Source: Urechidicola croceus | GTDB taxonomy: Bacteria > Bacteroidota > Bacteroidia > Flavobacteriales > Flavobacteriaceae | Direction of reading: 5' to 3' | DNA: 64,000 nucleotides | NCBI GenBank assembly: GCA_905181865.1 | Contig: CAJIZG010000003.1 | Span: 880,001-944,000, forward strand | Part shown: piece after piece, positions 1 through 8,813 of the stretch | How the letters are laid out: every line of letters begins with the position of its first letter | Position numbering within the stretch: the stretch's first letter is position 1 | Notes under the pieces: generated by a model | Told to the model about the DNA's origin: nothing | Databases searched by the model: none | The model's input: the letters and a program-made list of their open reading frames with translations, nothing else | Translations under genes and position numbers: made by a program

Positions 1-67
1 CCTCGACTTGCATGTGTTAAGCCTGCCGCTAGCGTTCATCCTGAGCCAGGATCAAACTCTTCATTGT
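1..67 (-). rRNA. 16S ribosomal RNA, 5' end only
   Basis: The reverse complement contains AGAGTTTGATCCTGGCTCAG, the universal sequence near the 5' end of bacterial 16S rRNA, followed by the conserved GATGAACGCTAGCGGC stretch. The gene runs leftward out of the window, so only its first ~67 nt are present. The mature 5' end is placed by analogy with E. coli, seven bases before AGAGTTTG, and could be off by a few bases. Confidence 0.97.
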
Positions 68-210
68 ATAAATCTTATATAATTTATAATGTGAATAGTC
101 TCAAAAAAATTCGGCGTTCTTTCCTAAAAAAAAACATCCATGTTTCTTACTCAATTTACGCTGTCAATTTCAATATTTTCAATGAACTTCTTATTCTATT
201 CTTTTCCTAA
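68..210 (-). other. rrn leader region
   Basis: This is about 140 nt of transcribed leader between the putative rrn promoter and the 16S 5' end on the minus strand. It is AT-rich with T-runs. I cannot identify a convincing boxA or RNase III stem by eye. It contains no open reading frame. Confidence 0.5.
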
Positions 211-217
211 GCGGGTG

Positions 218-248
218 CAAATATAAATACTATTTCTATACTCGCAAA
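218..248 (-). promoter_or_regulatory. rRNA operon promoter P1
   Basis: On the minus strand TTTG (245-248) and TATATTTG (218-225) are separated by exactly 19 bp. This matches the Bacteroidota housekeeping sigma consensus TTTG / TAnnTTTG. The -7 box is followed by a GC-rich discriminator, giving TATATTTGCACCCGC. Transcription would start near 211 and run into 16S. The same -7 plus discriminator recurs at both tRNA genes in this window. Confidence 0.7.
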
Positions 249-335
249 TTAAAAATGAAGTTTTTTGTAAACTTTATTCCTAACACCTTTCCTAGTAATT
301 TAATGAACTCTCTAACTCAATATACATACCTGCGT

Positions 336-352
336 TAGCGGGTGCAAATGTA
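336..352 (-). promoter_or_regulatory. Possible second rRNA promoter P2 (-7 box and discriminator)
   Basis: The minus strand reads TACATTTGCACCCGCTA, repeating almost exactly the -7 box and discriminator of P1 about 127 bp farther upstream. No clear TTG/TTTG lies 17-23 bp upstream. It could be a weaker tandem promoter, as is common at rrn operons, or a duplicated promoter piece. Confidence 0.4.
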
Positions 353-680
353 CAAACAAAAAAAGCACGCATCCTAATAAAATCATTGAAAAATAATACG
401 AAAATTAAAGTTTATTATAACTACTTAACAACCAGATTCGTCCTTACAAAACAAATTTAAGCAATGCTATCAATACTTCGATATTACCGGAATCAAGTAT
501 TCTTTTATACTTCCAAACGACCGCCATATTACTCTGAATTATACTATTAATTTACGCCTATAGATAAAAATAGATCCATCCTTAAAAAATCTCCTTTCCT
601 AAAGAAACCTTTAAAAAAAAACAATTAATGAATGTTTGCACACTATTCCAACTAAAATAATAGAAACAGTTTCAATTTCT
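353..680. other. Intergenic region between rrn promoters and dgoK
   Basis: AT-rich spacer between the leftward rrn promoters and the rightward dgoK gene. I see no open reading frame or RNA gene in it. A TATATTTG box at 681-688 (+ strand) probably serves dgoK, but no matching TTTG lies 19 bp upstream. Confidence 0.4.
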
Positions 681-703
681 TATATTTGAATCTTATTCAA
701 CGT

Positions 704-1660
704 ATGATCAACACTCATTTTATAAGTATCGATTGGGGCACCTCCAATATAAGAGTTCGATATGTTGAAATAGCTACTCTACTTATTATAGAAGAAACTA
801 CTTCCTCCAACGGAATAAAAACCATTCATGATGCGTGGATGCGCCATGGAGGAGACCGAGAACTCTATTACGCAACCTTTTTAAAAAGTCAAATCAACCA
901 ATTCAATTCAAACATTATAGCAGGAACTATGATTGTTATTTCTGGTATGGCTTCTTCGAGCATTGGTTTGAGAGAACTCCCTTATACCAATCTTCCCGTT
1001 GAAATTAATGGAAACACCATATATAGCGAGACAATAACACACTCTCATTTTCCTTACCCGATACATCTCATTTCTGGTGTAAAATCTGAGGACGATGTTA
1101 TTCGTGGCGAAGAAATCGAACTTCTAGGTTTAATTGATAAAAACGATACTCAGGGAAGTACTATTTTTATAACTCCAGGCACCCATAGCAAACATATACT
1201 AGTGGAGCGGAATTTTATCACCAATTTCCATACCTATATGACGGGAGAACTCTTTAACATTCTTTCAAACCACTCCATTTTAAAAAACGCTATCCATAAA
1301 AGTGAATTCAACCATAAAAACAACGCGTCTTTTAGCAAAGGTGTCCTCACTTCAGCAGAAGGAAATACCATGTTAAACTCTTTATTTAAAACACGAACTA
1401 ATATTCTATTTGAAAAGCAAACCAAAGAAGAAAATTACTACTACTTGAGTGGATTGCTAATTGGAGAAGAGTTAAGCACACTTAAACATGCAACGTATGA
1501 TACTCTTAAACTTTGTGCAGGAGGAAATCTTTTTGAATTATACCTTGAAGCCATCAAAACTTTGAACCTATTTTCAAAAACGAAAATCATCTCAAAAGAA
1601 ACCGTCGACAAAGCCGCCGTTAAAGGTCAATGGAAAACCATCAAACACTTATACGTATGA
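704..1660 (+). CDS. dgoK: 2-dehydro-3-deoxygalactonokinase/gluconokinase (DgoK family)
   Basis: Predicted to phosphorylate a 2-keto-3-deoxy sugar acid with ATP in the cytoplasm, the step before aldolase cleavage. The N-terminal ISIDWGTSN (about residues 7-15) matches the phosphate-binding start of the DgoK family. A GTHSKHI motif (from about residue 159) followed by a conserved MTGEL stretch supports the same family. A longer frame opens at a TTG at 686, but that TTG is part of a TATATTTG -7 box (681-688), so I choose the ATG at 704 (318 aa). Its stop overlaps the eda start by 4 bp (ATGA), implying translational coupling. Whether the substrate is KDG or KDGal cannot be told from sequence. Confidence 0.88.
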   Translation: MINTHFISIDWGTSNIRVRYVEIATLLIIEETTSSNGIKTIHDAWMRHGGDRELYYATFLKSQINQFNSNIIAGTMIVISGMASSSIGLRELPYTNLPVEINGNTIYSETITHSHFPYPIHLISGVKSEDDVIRGEEIELLGLIDKNDTQGSTIFITPGTHSKHILVERNFITNFHTYMTGELFNILSNHSILKNAIHKSEFNHKNNASFSKGVLTSAEGNTMLNSLFKTRTNILFEKQTKEENYYYLSGLLIGEELSTLKHATYDTLKLCAGGNLFELYLEAIKTLNLFSKTKIISKETVDKAAVKGQWKTIKHLYV

Positions 1661-2295
1661 AGAATCGCTATCATGAAGAATTATTCATAAAAATGCCAGT
1701 AATTGGTATTCTTAGAAATATACCCCTAGAAACTATAAAAGAAATTGTACCGCTATTTATAAAAGCAGGACTTACGACCATTGAAGTAACCATGAATTCT
1801 ACAAAAGCCTCAGAAACTATTTCATATATTTCAAAAAATCACCCAAACCTAAACATAGGAGCAGGAACTGTCTGCGATATGAACGATCTTCAAAAAGCGT
1901 TTGACGCAGGAGCAACTTTCATTGTAACTCCAATAGTATATCAAGAAGTAATCGTTGCATGTTCTCAAAGAGATATACCAATATTCTCTGGAGCCTATAC
2001 CCCTACAGAAATATATATGGCATCAAAATTAGGAGCCTCTATGGTAAAATTATTCCCTGCCACACAACTAGGACCCGCTTATATAAAAGATGTTCTAGCG
2101 CCATTGAACAACTTAAAATTAGTGCCTACCGGCGGCGTTTCAATTGATAATATTGCGTCTTTTTTTAAGGCTGGTGCAGCAGGAGTTGGAATGGGAAGTT
2201 CTCTTTTTGATAAAAAATTAATTGCAAAGAAAGATTTTGAAGGCTTACTAAATCACTTTAAAAAGATTTGTGCTATCGTGTCAAAAAATAACTAA
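1657..2295 (+). CDS. eda: 2-dehydro-3-deoxyphosphogluconate/galactonate aldolase (KDPG family)
   Basis: Class I aldolase that splits 2-keto-3-deoxy-6-phospho sugar acids to pyruvate and glyceraldehyde 3-phosphate, the step after dgoK. The family pattern is complete: GILR near the N-terminus, a catalytic-type Glu at about residue 43 (IEVTMNS), NIGAGTV, the Schiff-base Lys at about 131 in MVKLFPA, and the phosphate-binding PTGGV. Length (212 aa) is typical. A frame also exists from 1630 inside dgoK, but ATG 1657 in the ATGA overlap is the natural coupled start. The pair suggests breakdown of alginate, pectin or galactose-derived acids; no lyase genes are adjacent. Confidence 0.92.
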   Translation: MKNRYHEELFIKMPVIGILRNIPLETIKEIVPLFIKAGLTTIEVTMNSTKASETISYISKNHPNLNIGAGTVCDMNDLQKAFDAGATFIVTPIVYQEVIVACSQRDIPIFSGAYTPTEIYMASKLGASMVKLFPATQLGPAYIKDVLAPLNNLKLVPTGGVSIDNIASFFKAGAAGVGMGSSLFDKKLIAKKDFEGLLNHFKKICAIVSKNN

Positions 2296-2396
2296 ATCCA
2301 AACAACTCTAATTCGCTCTATTTTACTTAAAACAAAGACAATAAACTTCGAATTTACCCTTACTTTTGACTCAAAATTTAAACTAAAATAAACAAT

Positions 2397-3521
2397 ATGA
2401 AAATTTTAAGAGTGCTACTAGTCCTAGCCATTATTTTTACAACCCTATCATTTACTAAAAATGACCCCAATGAAAAATCAACCAAAAAAACGATTCCTAC
2501 AAAAAAATTCTCTTTTGCTGCTTGGGGAGATATTGGTAATAAAGAATCTATTGAAGAACAAAAAAAGCGTATAAAAAGACTTACAGATGCAGGGCTCACA
2601 GATCTACTTCCTAGTGCCGGCGTTGAACGACTAAAAGAGCTCATTAAATTGGGTGACGAATTTGGGTTAAAAATTCATGCTTGGCATTGGATGATGAACG
2701 TAGGCGGAAGCAAAGAATGCCAAGAACACCCTGAATGGTTTTCTGTAAACCGCTTGGGACAAAACTGTAAAGACTTTCATCCTTATGTAGGTTATTACAA
2801 ATTTTTAAGTCCGTTTGCACCTGGAGCACGCGCATATATAAAAAGAGGTGTTCGTGAAAAGGCGCAAATTAAAGGATTAGCTTCTGTACATTTTGACTAC
2901 ATAAGATATGTAGATGTAATTTTAGGTGCGAATCTTCAAAAGAAATACAAACACGAAGGAGGTGAATTAGTACAGGATAAAATACTTCCTGAATATGACT
3001 TTGGTTACCATCCACTTGCCAGAAAAGAGTTTAAAGAAAAATTTGGTATTGATCCATTAGAAATGGATGACACCGCTGAAAATCCGGCATGGCAACAATT
3101 TAGAATGAATTCAATTTCTTCATTGGTAGACGAATGTGTTGAGATCTGCCATGAAGAAGGAACCACGGCTTCTGCTGCAGTATTTCCTTTTCCTCAATTG
3201 GCGAGAGAATACGTGCGACAAGATTGGGGACGTTGGAATTTGGATACTTTTTATCCTATGATTTATAAAAAAGATCATCAAGGAAATGTACATTGGGTTG
3301 GGTTTTCAACCAAAGAAGGGGTGAAAGAATTAAACCCTGGTCAAGATTTAATCACTGGTATTTTAGTAGGAGATTACGGCAAGAATTTAGCAGATTTTGA
3401 AAAAGCAATCGTTCAAGCGCATGACAATGGCGCAAAAGGCATTGCCTTTTTTACGGCAAATTCTCTTACCGATGCGCATCTTACTATTATTAAAAAATAT
3501 GACGAGAAATACAATAAGTAA
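2397..3521 (+). CDS. Secreted GHL10-like putative glycoside hydrolase
   Basis: A 374-aa protein with an N-terminal signal sequence (MKILRVLLVLAIIFTTLSF, no lipobox). It has the layout of glycosyl-hydrolase-like family 10 / COG1649 TIM barrels: AAWGDIGN near residue 42, a conserved GLKIHAWHW strand, HFDYIRY near residue 165, a WGRWNLDTFYPMIY strand, and a final GAKGIAFFTANSL strand. The exact substrate is unknown. Family membership is by recalled pattern. A TACTTTTG box at 2361-2368 is a plausible -7 element without a clear -33 partner. It follows dgoK-eda by about 100 bp on the same strand, consistent with a role in sugar-polymer use. Confidence 0.7.
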   Translation: MKILRVLLVLAIIFTTLSFTKNDPNEKSTKKTIPTKKFSFAAWGDIGNKESIEEQKKRIKRLTDAGLTDLLPSAGVERLKELIKLGDEFGLKIHAWHWMMNVGGSKECQEHPEWFSVNRLGQNCKDFHPYVGYYKFLSPFAPGARAYIKRGVREKAQIKGLASVHFDYIRYVDVILGANLQKKYKHEGGELVQDKILPEYDFGYHPLARKEFKEKFGIDPLEMDDTAENPAWQQFRMNSISSLVDECVEICHEEGTTASAAVFPFPQLAREYVRQDWGRWNLDTFYPMIYKKDHQGNVHWVGFSTKEGVKELNPGQDLITGILVGDYGKNLADFEKAIVQAHDNGAKGIAFFTANSLTDAHLTIIKKYDEKYNK

Positions 3522-3545
3522 ATGTTGAATAATTTTTAAATCTAT

Positions 3546-3577
3546 AACGAGTCAGTAAATGCTGACTCGTTTTTGTT
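3546..3577 (+). terminator. Rho-independent terminator
   Basis: A 10-bp perfect stem AACGAGTCAG / CTGACTCGTT with a 6-nt loop is followed by T-rich sequence, 25 bp after the GHL10-like gene. Confidence 0.85.
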
Positions 3578-3628
3578 AAAATTATATTTAATTTTCACTA
3601 TCTTAATGGCCCAAACATAAAATCATGT

Positions 3629-4642
3629 ATGTCTAAAATAGCATCTAACTATTATCTGTTAAAACAGCGTCTTCTCAACACGCATGTAACCTCCTTTTTC
3701 TTATGCATGCTGTTTCCAGTATTATTATTCGCTCAAAACAATAAGGACATCGATCGTGAGATCATTGAGATGATGAATAACATCAATTTAAAGCCGACAG
3801 CAATTTCATTTAAAAGTACTATTCCTGTGAATAATAATGGAGGGCATATTCAGGGAATCCAATACCTCCAGTACCAAAACCAAGATTACTATTTCTTATC
3901 TGGAAGTTCAGACAGTTATTCTTATTATAGTATTGTTGCCACCAAAAAGAATAACGCAGTAATCTCTGTCAATAAAATTCTTGACAACCCATATAGACAT
4001 GCAGGTGGATTTCAAATTTCAAAGGGTCTTATGGCTATTGGTATTGAAGACAATTACTTAAAAGACAAGTCAATGGTATACATCTATGAAATAAACAATC
4101 CGAATAAGCCTCCCAGCAAACCGCTCCACATTATTCAGCGCAGGGGGATCACAAAACGGGTTACGGCAGGTTGTGTTGGAATCATTGAAATTGAAAATCA
4201 CATCCTTGTGGTTGTTGGCAACTGGGATACGAAGTATCTGGATTTTTACCGACTCCACAAAGACAAACTCCATACTAAAAACGAACAGTTTACATGGATT
4301 ACCACCATAGAACTGGCTACAACAGACAGATCCCAATGGTTAGATACCGCCTGGCTTTCTTACCAGAATATCAATTTAATAGCTGATGCTAGTGGCACCA
4401 TTTATTTGGCAGGAATGGCAACAAAAAAAGGAGCAGGTAATTTTTTAGATATGTACCGATTAACGCCAAAAGGAACAAACGATTTCCAACTAACCAAAAT
4501 TCACTCTCGCACGTTTCTTGAATCTGAGACCTCGAAATTTGAATGGGGTGCAGGTATTTATAGCCATAAAAACCAGCAATTAAAAGTTTTCTCAACGGGA
4601 GATCACTTTACACCTACCGCTACCCTACTCAGGTTTGAATGA
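3629..4642 (+). CDS. Secreted protein of unknown function
   Basis: I do not recognise this 337-aa protein. It has an N-terminal hydrophobic segment (about residues 20-36, ending LLFAQ) that looks like a signal peptide with cleavage after Ala-Gln, although the preceding 19 residues are long for one. The body is rich in short beta-type stretches such as YYFLSGSS, HILVVVGNWDT and GTIYLAGMA, which suggests an all-beta, possibly propeller-like fold. That is inference from texture only. It stands alone between a terminator and a long gene-poor region. Confidence 0.6.
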   Translation: MSKIASNYYLLKQRLLNTHVTSFFLCMLFPVLLFAQNNKDIDREIIEMMNNINLKPTAISFKSTIPVNNNGGHIQGIQYLQYQNQDYYFLSGSSDSYSYYSIVATKKNNAVISVNKILDNPYRHAGGFQISKGLMAIGIEDNYLKDKSMVYIYEINNPNKPPSKPLHIIQRRGITKRVTAGCVGIIEIENHILVVVGNWDTKYLDFYRLHKDKLHTKNEQFTWITTIELATTDRSQWLDTAWLSYQNINLIADASGTIYLAGMATKKGAGNFLDMYRLTPKGTNDFQLTKIHSRTFLESETSKFEWGAGIYSHKNQQLKVFSTGDHFTPTATLLRFE

Positions 4643-5238
4643 TTCCAAAAAAATATTCAAAAGCATTGTTCTTTAGTATTTTACCATGTTTTTATTTTAG
4701 AAAAATCCAAAATAAAACAAACTTAAATTTATAATTTAACATAAAACACTAGTTTTTATTGAACTAAATTTATTATCTATTGTTCTATAAATATCAACGA
4801 CATATAAGCATCTATTGACTAAGGTACGAAAAAGCCTTAACGAAGCAACCGAGATAACAATGAATCATCTAGCTGTACAAGAAAAACAATATTCTTCGCG
4901 CGTTATAAGCACTATATAATTTCTTACTAGTTATTCCCCGATATTTGATAAAAAATAATAGTACCTTTTAAGCTATTATATTTAACTAACTTTTACAGTT
5001 AGTTAAAAAAATGAAACTAAGATTGAATAATCAAATAGTCAAAGAGAAATGAGAACAAATAAAAGAAAATAGCATTATACCAAACACCTAAAAGGATAAA
5101 ATACGGTGAGAAATATATCCAACAGTTAAAACCAATCAACTAACTTTTTTTTAATCGAACTCCGGTTTTAAGAATATTATTAATTTTTAAACGATTCGAG
5201 TAAAGCATGTTGCTTCTAAATCAAATAAGTGCAACTAA
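4643..5238. other. Gene-poor AT-rich region
   Basis: About 600 bp with no supportable gene on either strand. The only structure I see is a perfect 10-bp inverted repeat at 4981-5007. It may be decayed coding sequence like the DNA to its right. Confidence 0.5.
4981..5007. repeat. Perfect inverted repeat
   Basis: TTTAACTAAC and GTTAGTTAAA form a perfect 10-bp palindrome around TTTTACA. It is AT-only except for two G-C pairs, so it would be a weak hairpin. It could equally be an operator or a relic terminus. No gene lies close by on either side. Confidence 0.4.
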
Positions 5239-5250
5239 AATCAACCAACC

Positions 5251-5439
5251 ACGAAATCAAAATTACTTTTACTATCATTTATTATGTTATTAACTACTGC
5301 AACAAGTTTTGTACAAACATCTGCTTCTGGTATTGCTATACCCGGTATTGCTAGAGATAATAATAATTCGCCATTAACAAATGACTCTATAAATTTTAAA
5401 TTTACTTTTGCTGTTTTTATAGCGGCCCTCATTTATTAA
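5251..5439 (+). pseudogene. Small exported protein remnant (start codon apparently mutated)
   Basis: One frame reads, after replacing ACG at 5251 with Met, MKSKLLLLSFIMLLTTATSFVQ, an excellent signal peptide. A short segment with IAIPGIARDNNN and then a hydrophobic C-terminal segment (FTFAVFIAALIY, stop 5437-5439) follow. The total is about 62 aa. As written there is no ATG before the signal peptide; the first ATG (5284) would start inside its hydrophobic core and give 51 aa. Signal peptide, Pro/Asn linker and terminal hydrophobic stretch resemble short flavobacterial proteins with C-terminal sorting-type tails. I infer a decayed gene; ACG initiation cannot be excluded. The 63-aa frame on the opposite strand is its shadow. 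Confidence 0.35.
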
Positions 5440-5639
5440 TTCATGACTAAAAATTTCTTTAACAGACTTAATTGTGGCATTTTGATCTAACAATCATTGA
5501 TGCTTATGAAAGTTAAACTTACTCGATTTATTCTCTTTCTTCCATCGTCTTATTATTCGTTAATAACTGTTATGAACCATGCCTACCATATTTATTATTT
5601 TAGTTTTATTAATCGTATGTTTTTTAAATATAACATTGA

Positions 5640-5935
5640 CTAGATCGTTCTTGGATCGGATGTCCCAAACTTTTTTTTAAAAAAGTTCACGCTGAACTTC
5701 TACTTCAATTTCCTTATTACTTCATAGCTTACGCAGTATTCTGTTTTCTTCCGCTGCTCTCTTCAGTTCTTTACTACTAGTGTCATAAGTGACTTTTAAG
5801 CCTGCTTCTTCTTACTTGTCATTTTCATTTCGCCAACTATAAAAAGTGCAAGTACTAACATTTTATTTACGCCACATGTCAACGATACCTCGTTCTTATA
5901 AACTCCATTTCTTGTATTTTATATCTCAAAGGTAT
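5640..5935 (-). pseudogene. IS3-family transposase OrfA remnant
   Basis: On the minus strand one frame gives TFYSWRNENDK (5825-5850), then SSKELKRAAEENRILRKL (5729-5780), then SNKEIEVEVQREL. This is the helix-turn-helix and leucine-zipper pattern of IS3-type OrfA. The frame is broken by stops after NDK, after RKL and after ELF, and the upstream helix-turn-helix part needs a frameshift. No intact OrfB follows; 5450-5640 holds only faint traces. Element ends were not identified. It is an old, inactive insertion. Confidence 0.6.
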
Positions 5936-5939
5936 TATT

Positions 5940-6211
5940 TGAAATTTAAAATAACGCGCCGAACTTATTAGGGGCTAAACTATAAAGGTAGTAACTCCAA
6001 TAATTACAATTGAGCTTATTGAGAATCTATTGACTCTTTTCCTTATATGTGTTTATCCAAGAAATATGCCTAAAAGGGAACAAATAGCGCACGTACTTTA
6101 CTTATTTTAAAACGATGTGAATAGGTGATACTCTATTTAAATCATCTCATTTCCCACCTAAGTTAAAAGCCTTCAGAAAAATAATTTTTTTTATGTGTAA
6201 AATTTAAAACA
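5940..6211. other. Intergenic, no gene recognised
   Basis: Spacer between the IS3 remnant and the csp terminator. It may include the outer end of the insertion sequence, but I cannot define an inverted repeat. No open frame of interest. Confidence 0.4.
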
Positions 6212-6240
6212 AAAAAAAACCTATCGGCTACGACAGGTTT
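6212..6240 (-). terminator. Terminator of the cold-shock gene
   Basis: On the minus strand AACCTGTCG-TAGC-CGATAGGTT (one G-U pair) forms a 9-bp stem followed by nine T residues, just past the csp stop codon. Confidence 0.8.
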
Positions 6241-6268
6241 TCTATGCAAATATGTAAAACGTTATAAA

Positions 6269-6460
6269 TTAAATAACTTTTACACCTGTTGCGTTCAATC
6301 CTTTTGGACTTTCTTCTACATCGTAGCTTACTTTGTCTCCTTCATTGATTTCATCTATTAGTCCATTTACATGTACAAATACATCTTTGCTTCCGTCTTC
6401 CGGTGTGATGAATCCAAATCCTTTAGAATCATTGAAAAATTTTACTGTCCCGTTACTCAT
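6269..6460 (-). CDS. Cold-shock protein (CspA family)
   Basis: A 63-aa single-domain OB-fold nucleic-acid chaperone. It has the two hallmark RNA-binding motifs, KGFGFIT (RNP1) and VFVHV (RNP2), plus the standard start NGTVKFFNDSKG. Length is that of bacterial Csp proteins. A TATATTTG box at 6484-6491 (minus) is a plausible -7 element 23 bp upstream of the start, with no clear -33 partner at the usual distance. It is a solitary intact gene between degraded DNA on both sides and has its own terminator, so it forms a monocistronic unit. Confidence 0.95.
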   Translation of the reverse strand: MSNGTVKFFNDSKGFGFITPEDGSKDVFVHVNGLIDEINEGDKVSYDVEESPKGLNATGVKVI

Positions 6461-6539
6461 AATTAAAAATATTTTTTAGACTGCAAATATATGGATTTGT
6501 ATTCAATTTTATAGCATTCGCAATAAAATTGTAAAAAAG

Positions 6540-7149
6540 AGTGAATAATTTTTAATACAGACCACTTCTCACCTGTGTTCAAAACTTCAAGAAATCGAAA
6601 CTTTTATTATGCTTACACTTAAATATTTGGTGCTTCCCTTTACGAACTTATTAAATAACAATGTCACTAAGAATCGTACCTTATGGCTACTTTAGCCCAA
6701 TTTTATTGTCTTTATTCTCATTCAATAAGATCTTTGTGGGACAAAAATTATTCGAGTATATTTAATCATTTATTGCTCATAACCTATTTTTTTTGAACCA
6801 TCATTTTTTTGCTGACATTCCAGTAAAAATGATGACATATCTTAGGAATCGCTTTGTTTTTGACAAGAAACAAGTTCAAAAAACACTTTCTTTTCACCAT
6901 AATATACAGCTAAATAAGTTGGATTAAAAGGGTATTCTTGTACAATTATACATAATCTTTTTCTATGTGTTTGGGCCTAAACAATAAATCCTGTAACAAA
7001 TATTTAGTTTCTATGATATTATGATTTAAAATCTGAGTATCTAATAGGTGGTTTTTATACACAAGGCACTCACAAAAAATCAACACTCATTATCCTAAAA
7101 AACTCAAAAAAAATAGGTTGCGTGGATACAAGTATTTAAAATAAAAAAT
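6540..7149. other. Gene-poor region with no recognisable feature
   Basis: About 600 bp, AT-rich, with stops in all frames. On the minus strand 6850-6960 a stretch reads like LYIMVKRKCFLNLFL and similar phrases in alternating frames. This hints at decayed coding sequence, but I cannot assign it. Confidence 0.4.
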
Positions 7150-8605
7150 TTATTTCAATACCGTTACTAAAGATCTCGCTGAAATAATTACTTTATCCAA
7201 TTTTTGAATGGTTAATTCCAAATTATGATCGACGTCTGGAGTATATGTTTTCGCCTTTTCTTTTTCTCTAAAATTCATTTTCACTTCTACTTGGGATAAA
7301 TTGGTAAGCATATATATGACGTTCCTATTTTGAACATCTTTATACGCAGAAACTAACAAACCATTCGCCATCGATTGTTCTTCTGACAACTTACATGCTA
7401 TCCTAACCATACCCGGAGGTACAAATCTAGAATAGTTTCCAAGAACTCATAGTAATTTACTATCGTAGTATTGACCATCAAACTTTATATCGACCGTTGC
7501 TCCTTGTCTTTTTACTCCCTCATTCTGATACACTAATCCATCTTTAAAATCCTTTTGAGAAATCGAAGTGCACCATTGCCAAGAAGAAGTATTTATTAGC
7601 ACCATATCATTGTGTATACATAACAGTAGACATCCCTAGATCAATTTTACTTCTCCCTTAATTTCATCATATTTCTATAAAATACAGTATTCACTTTACC
7701 AGGAACTCCCTTCCCTAATCTCATTATTCAGCAGCTGACGATATTCAACTTGATTTGATAATGGCCAAACAGAAAAATAACTATGAGCCGTAATCATGTT
7801 TTCAATATTTGGTAAATTTCCCATATAAAACGACGAATCTGAACTAAAGAAAAAACGAGCCTGATCATCTCTACCATCCAAATCATGTAAACGTTGTTTT
7901 ACTCTAGAATAAATTTCCTCGTTAGAGGCAGGTGTTCCTTATTGTGAATTTTTATCCCAATTCTATTTCGGTTCGTTAACAGGACTAACATAATTAAAAT
8001 GAAATCCTTTTTTTTCAAAATGTTCGAAAAAATCCACTATAAACTTAGAATAATCATCACACATTCCCACTTTTAAATTTAAATGAGTATCCCCTTTGGT
8101 TACAAAATCCAATCCGTTCTTGGTCATGTGTATTGGTAGCGAATTAGGAAAGGCTAAAAGATTCGCTACCTACGACCCCCTGCCGCTTTTATAAACTGGC
8201 GTTATCCTTCCATTTTTATCCAATCATAAGTACCGTCTGAATTTTGAAAACATTCTCCCCTCCTCTATTCATTTCCAATCTTCGAATTTTCTCCTTGCTC
8301 TATAGTTCCTGCACTCAAGTAAAAACGCTAAATAGACATTCCTATGCCTTTCGGATTTCCGTTTTCACCATCCTCTAAACCAAACAGCAAATCTGTAATA
8401 CCTTTTCTTTTCTAAACTGTCTAATACTTTCCAACAAATTGTGCCATCCAAGCATCTGACCCTCCAAAACCATCAGTCAGTTGATATTCGGTTTCTGGCG
8501 ATGTTGCAATCTCAATGTACTCCGCTTTCTGCGCGTATATCACCCTATTTAAAATCAATAGTAAAAGAACGAAATAAGTTCTCTTTGAAATAAAATCATT
8601 ATCGA
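7150..8605 (-). pseudogene. GH30-type glycoside hydrolase pseudogene
   Basis: Reading the minus strand across frames recovers one degraded secreted enzyme. First comes a signal peptide (VLLLLILNRVIYAQ), then TSPETEYQLTDGFGGSDAWM, then RKGITDLLFGLEDGENGNPKG, DFILIMLVLLTN (normally a HFNYVSPVNE strand), IENMITAHSYFSVWP, DFKDGLVYQNEGVKRQGATV, LGNYSRFVPPGMVRI, and a beta-sandwich tail ending SLVTVLK at 7150. The order and the FSRFVPPG-like signature match GH30 glycosidases (beta-glucan/galactan/xylan types). At least a dozen stops or frame changes interrupt it, including the start. Two longer open pieces (7150-7410 and 7696-7881) are fragments, not genes. Confidence 0.75.
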
Positions 8606-8813
8606 CGTGAATCTAATTTATTTTTTTTATTAAAATATCGATTAAGAAATGAGGTACTATTATCTTTTATTCTTTTTGCTTTGCATCAAAAATACTATTT
8701 TTGAATCAGATTTATATCGAATTGAATCAACACAGAACAATCCTTTCAAACTTTATGAATGAAGTTTATATTGGATTTTAAAGTTACACCTATAAAAATC
8801 ACAAAGACACATT

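Noticed and set aside
5241-5432. 63-aa minus-strand frame
   Set aside because: Antisense shadow of the signal-peptide-bearing remnant on the plus strand.
7150-7410. 86-aa minus-strand frame as a gene
   Set aside because: It is the C-terminal beta-domain piece of the GH30 pseudogene.
7696-7881. 61-aa minus-strand frame as a gene
   Set aside because: An internal fragment of the GH30 pseudogene, with the rest of the enzyme readable on both sides in other frames.
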